In this document: positions 5,445 to 6,513 of the stretch, piece by piece | Numbering within the stretch: position 1 is the first letter of the stretch | How the letters are laid out: the number at the start of each line of letters is the position of its first letter | Origin: Eubacteriales bacterium | GTDB lineage: Bacteria > Bacillota > Clostridia > Peptostreptococcales > Anaerovoracaceae | DNA length: 6,513 bases | Assembly: GCA_029098205.1 (NCBI GenBank) | Contig: JAQXNW010000083.1 | Location: 1 to 6,513 of the forward strand | Reading direction: 5' to 3' | The notes under the pieces: model-generated | What the model saw: only the letters and a program-made list of their open reading frames with translations | What the model was told of the DNA's origin: nothing | Database searches by the model: none | Translations under genes and position numbers: made by a program

Positions 5445-6291
5445 TTGTACGTACACCTCCCGTCAATTTGCAGACATGTTCTCTGTCATGCGCTTCTTCC
5501 GCAGCGTAAGTTCTTCCTCTCTTGATCAGCAGATCCCAGTCGATCAGGTCGCCGTCAAAGTCCGGTCCGTCTACGCATACAAACTTGCTCTCTCCGCCTA
5601 CAATCGCACGGCATCCGCCGCACATACCGGTTCCGTCGATCATGTATGTAGCAAGAGAAGCAACCGAATGAACGCCGAATTCCTTCGCAACGCCGCAGGT
5701 GAACTTCATCATCATTGCAGGGCCAACCGCAAAGACTTCGTCATATTTCTCTCCGGATTCAAGAAGGTTTCTCAGTTTATCCGTAACGAATCCCTTCTCG
5801 CCGTATGTTCCGTCATCCGTAACCATGAACACGCGGTCTACACCGGCACGGAACTCATCCTCAAGAATGACAAGATCCTTCGTCTTGAATCCGCAGACCA
5901 TGTCTACATGGATGCCCGCTTTATGCATACCGATCGCAATCGGATAAGCCAAAGCGTTGCCAACACCGCCTCCGCAGACACAGACTCTCTTAAGACCTTC
6001 CATCTTCGAAGGCATCCCAAGAGGCCCTACCAGATCCGCGATGCAGTCGCCTTCCTGGAGCTGATCCAGAAGCATCGATGTTCTTCCGACCTTCTGCACG
6101 ATGATGTCCACGGTTCCTTTCTCGGAATCATGACCCGCCATCGTGATCGGAATTCTTTCTCCGTACTCATCCACTCTGAGAATGATAAACTGACCCGGCT
6201 TCGCGTGCTTAGCAACAAGCGGCGCATAGAACGTATACCAAGTAATTGTATCGTTCAGCGGGCGCTTCTTAATGATTTCAAACCTTTTCAA
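5437..6291 (-). CDS. nfnA: NfnA, small FAD/[2Fe-2S] subunit of NADH-dependent ferredoxin:NADP oxidoreductase
   Basis: 284 aa ferredoxin-NADP reductase-fold protein of the PyrK/HydG/NfnA type. RIPIT (46-50) is the FAD-binding R-x-x-[ST]-like motif of the N-terminal beta barrel. CGGGVGNALAYPIA (106-119) is the NAD-binding turn. The C-terminal IDGTGMCGGCRAIVGG (218-233), then C239 and VDGPDFDG, is the [2Fe-2S] site. D219, C224, C227 and C239 fit the three-cysteine, one-aspartate ligation reported for Nfn, unlike the four cysteines of PyrK. The pairing with nfnB rather than pyrD genes confirms Nfn. The start is TTG at 6291, preceded by AGGAGGG with a normal gap. An in-frame GTG at 6327 would place that ribosome site inside the gene and lacks one of its own. 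It is the first gene of a two-gene operon, and its last 8 nt overlap nfnB, suggesting coupled translation and fixed 1:1 subunits. Confidence 0.92.
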   Translation of the reverse strand: MKRFEIIKKRPLNDTITWYTFYAPLVAKHAKPGQFIILRVDEYGERIPITMAGHDSEKGTVDIIVQKVGRTSMLLDQLQEGDCIADLVGPLGMPSKMEGLKRVCVCGGGVGNALAYPIAIGMHKAGIHVDMVCGFKTKDLVILEDEFRAGVDRVFMVTDDGTYGEKGFVTDKLRNLLESGEKYDEVFAVGPAMMMKFTCGVAKEFGVHSVASLATYMIDGTGMCGGCRAIVGGESKFVCVDGPDFDGDLIDWDLLIKRGRTYAAEEAHDREHVCKLTGGVRTNA

Positions 6292-6343
6292 CGCAATCCC
6301 TCCTACATCGAATGACAAAAAAATCACATAGTGGTCCTACGTT

Positions 6344-6371
6344 ATTCTAACACATAATTTAGAAATATAAA
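6344..6371 (-). promoter_or_regulatory. Predicted nfnAB promoter
   Basis: On the minus strand, TAGAAT (6349 to 6344) matches the -10 consensus at 5/6 and is preceded by TGT, an extended -10 TGn. TTTATA (6371 to 6366, 4/6) lies 16 bp upstream as -35. Transcription would start near 6337, leaving a leader of about 46 nt with AGGAGGG before the TTG start. No riboswitch-sized leader is possible with this start. Confidence 0.6.
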
Positions 6372-6475
6372 CCATAAATATGCAAACCGTGCCTAATTTT
6401 TATTTATGATTGAAAAAATGCTCATGTCCCCAATCGCAGGTAGGCCGAAGAACCGGCATCACAGCGCAAAAACAG
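6372..6475. other. Non-coding stretch right of the nfnAB promoter
   Basis: No gene with a ribosome binding site is visible here on either strand. The left part is AT-rich promoter DNA. From about 6418 composition changes to GC-richer sequence. One open plus-strand frame beginning ATGCTCATGTCCCC runs off the window end through the repeat. Its first residues, MSPIAGRPKN, faintly resemble the N-terminal arm of ribbon-helix-helix proteins, but there is no Shine-Dalgarno site, and I do not call it a gene. Confidence 0.5.
6373..6408. promoter_or_regulatory. Inverted repeat upstream of the nfnAB promoter
   Basis: CATAAATA (6373-6380) and TATTTATG (6401-6408) are perfect reverse complements separated by 20 bp, with half-site centres 28 bp apart, directly upstream of the -35 element. 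This could be a spaced regulator site. The arms are AT-rich, so chance is a real alternative. It does not look like a Rex site (TTGTGA..TCACAA). Confidence 0.3.
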
Positions 6476-6513
6476 GGGGCTGTTGCATTAGGCAAAAAAT
6501 TATGCCGGGTGCG
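6476..6513 (+). repeat. 38-nt inverted repeat, right copy (cut by window end)
   Basis: This is an exact reverse complement of 104-141, and the match is still perfect at the last base, so the full length is unknown. On the plus strand it reads GGGGCTGTTGCATTAGGC and onward, the same sense as the left copy has on the minus strand. In the left copy the next bases (GCAGCC then TCTTTT) complete a terminator-like hairpin; here that half would lie outside the window. No plus-strand gene precedes it inside the window, so a simple gene-terminator role is not supported for this copy. Confidence 0.9.

Noticed and set aside
4464..6315. Long plus-strand open frames (353 and 396 codons) opposite nfnA and nfnB
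   Set aside because: They are antisense to two clearly recognised genes, have no ribosome binding sites, overlap each other, and their translations show no domain-like pattern.
104..6513. Reading the inverted repeat as the terminal repeats of one transposon carrying all the genes
   Set aside because: The IS-like GGGGCTG ends point inward rather than outward, there is no transposase or target duplication in between, and the cargo is core metabolism. Elements lying outside, or a dispersed terminator repeat, fit better.

Overview
The window looks like chromosome from an anaerobic, low-to-mid GC Firmicute, probably a Clostridia-type fermenter. The reasons are AGGAGG-type ribosome binding sites at most starts, a TTG start, an NfnAB-type ferredoxin:NADP transhydrogenase, and a BrnQ carrier next to a sulfur amino acid PLP enzyme. 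I cannot name the genus from sequence alone.

Layout, left to right. Bases 1-176 hold no gene that I can support. They hold two stem-loops and a terminator-like hairpin that belongs at the end of the leftward operon. Bases 177-2785 (minus strand) are a two-gene operon: a BrnQ branched-chain amino acid symporter first, then a PLP-dependent Cys/Met-metabolism (trans-sulfuration family) enzyme. Bases 2786-3016 are a divergent control region. It holds two tandem LysR-type boxes (ATAAC-N5-GTTAT and a 13/15 copy) exactly 23 bp apart. Bases 3017-3934 (plus) encode the LysR-type regulator that probably binds them. A strong two-way terminator at 3940-3980 separates it from a converging operon. Bases 4047-6291 (minus) are nfnA-nfnB, overlapping by 8 nt, which encode the two subunits of the electron-bifurcating NADH-dependent ferredoxin:NADP oxidoreductase. 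Their promoter lies at about 6344-6371, and 6372-6513 is non-coding as far as I can tell.

How the parts work together. The regulator-brnQ-PLP enzyme cluster reads as an amino acid uptake and catabolism module, with the LysR protein as local activator of brnQ and autorepressor. NfnAB is an independent redox-balancing unit that links the NADH, NADPH and ferredoxin pools.

The most unusual feature is a perfect 38-nt inverted repeat. It lies at 104-141 and at 6476-6513, where it runs off the window. The left copy forms an intrinsic-terminator-like hairpin after the PLP gene. The right copy points the other way with no plus-strand gene before it, so the sequence may be a dispersed multicopy repeat or the end of a mobile element. 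I found no CRISPR array, tRNA, rRNA, defence system or clearly new multi-gene system here.
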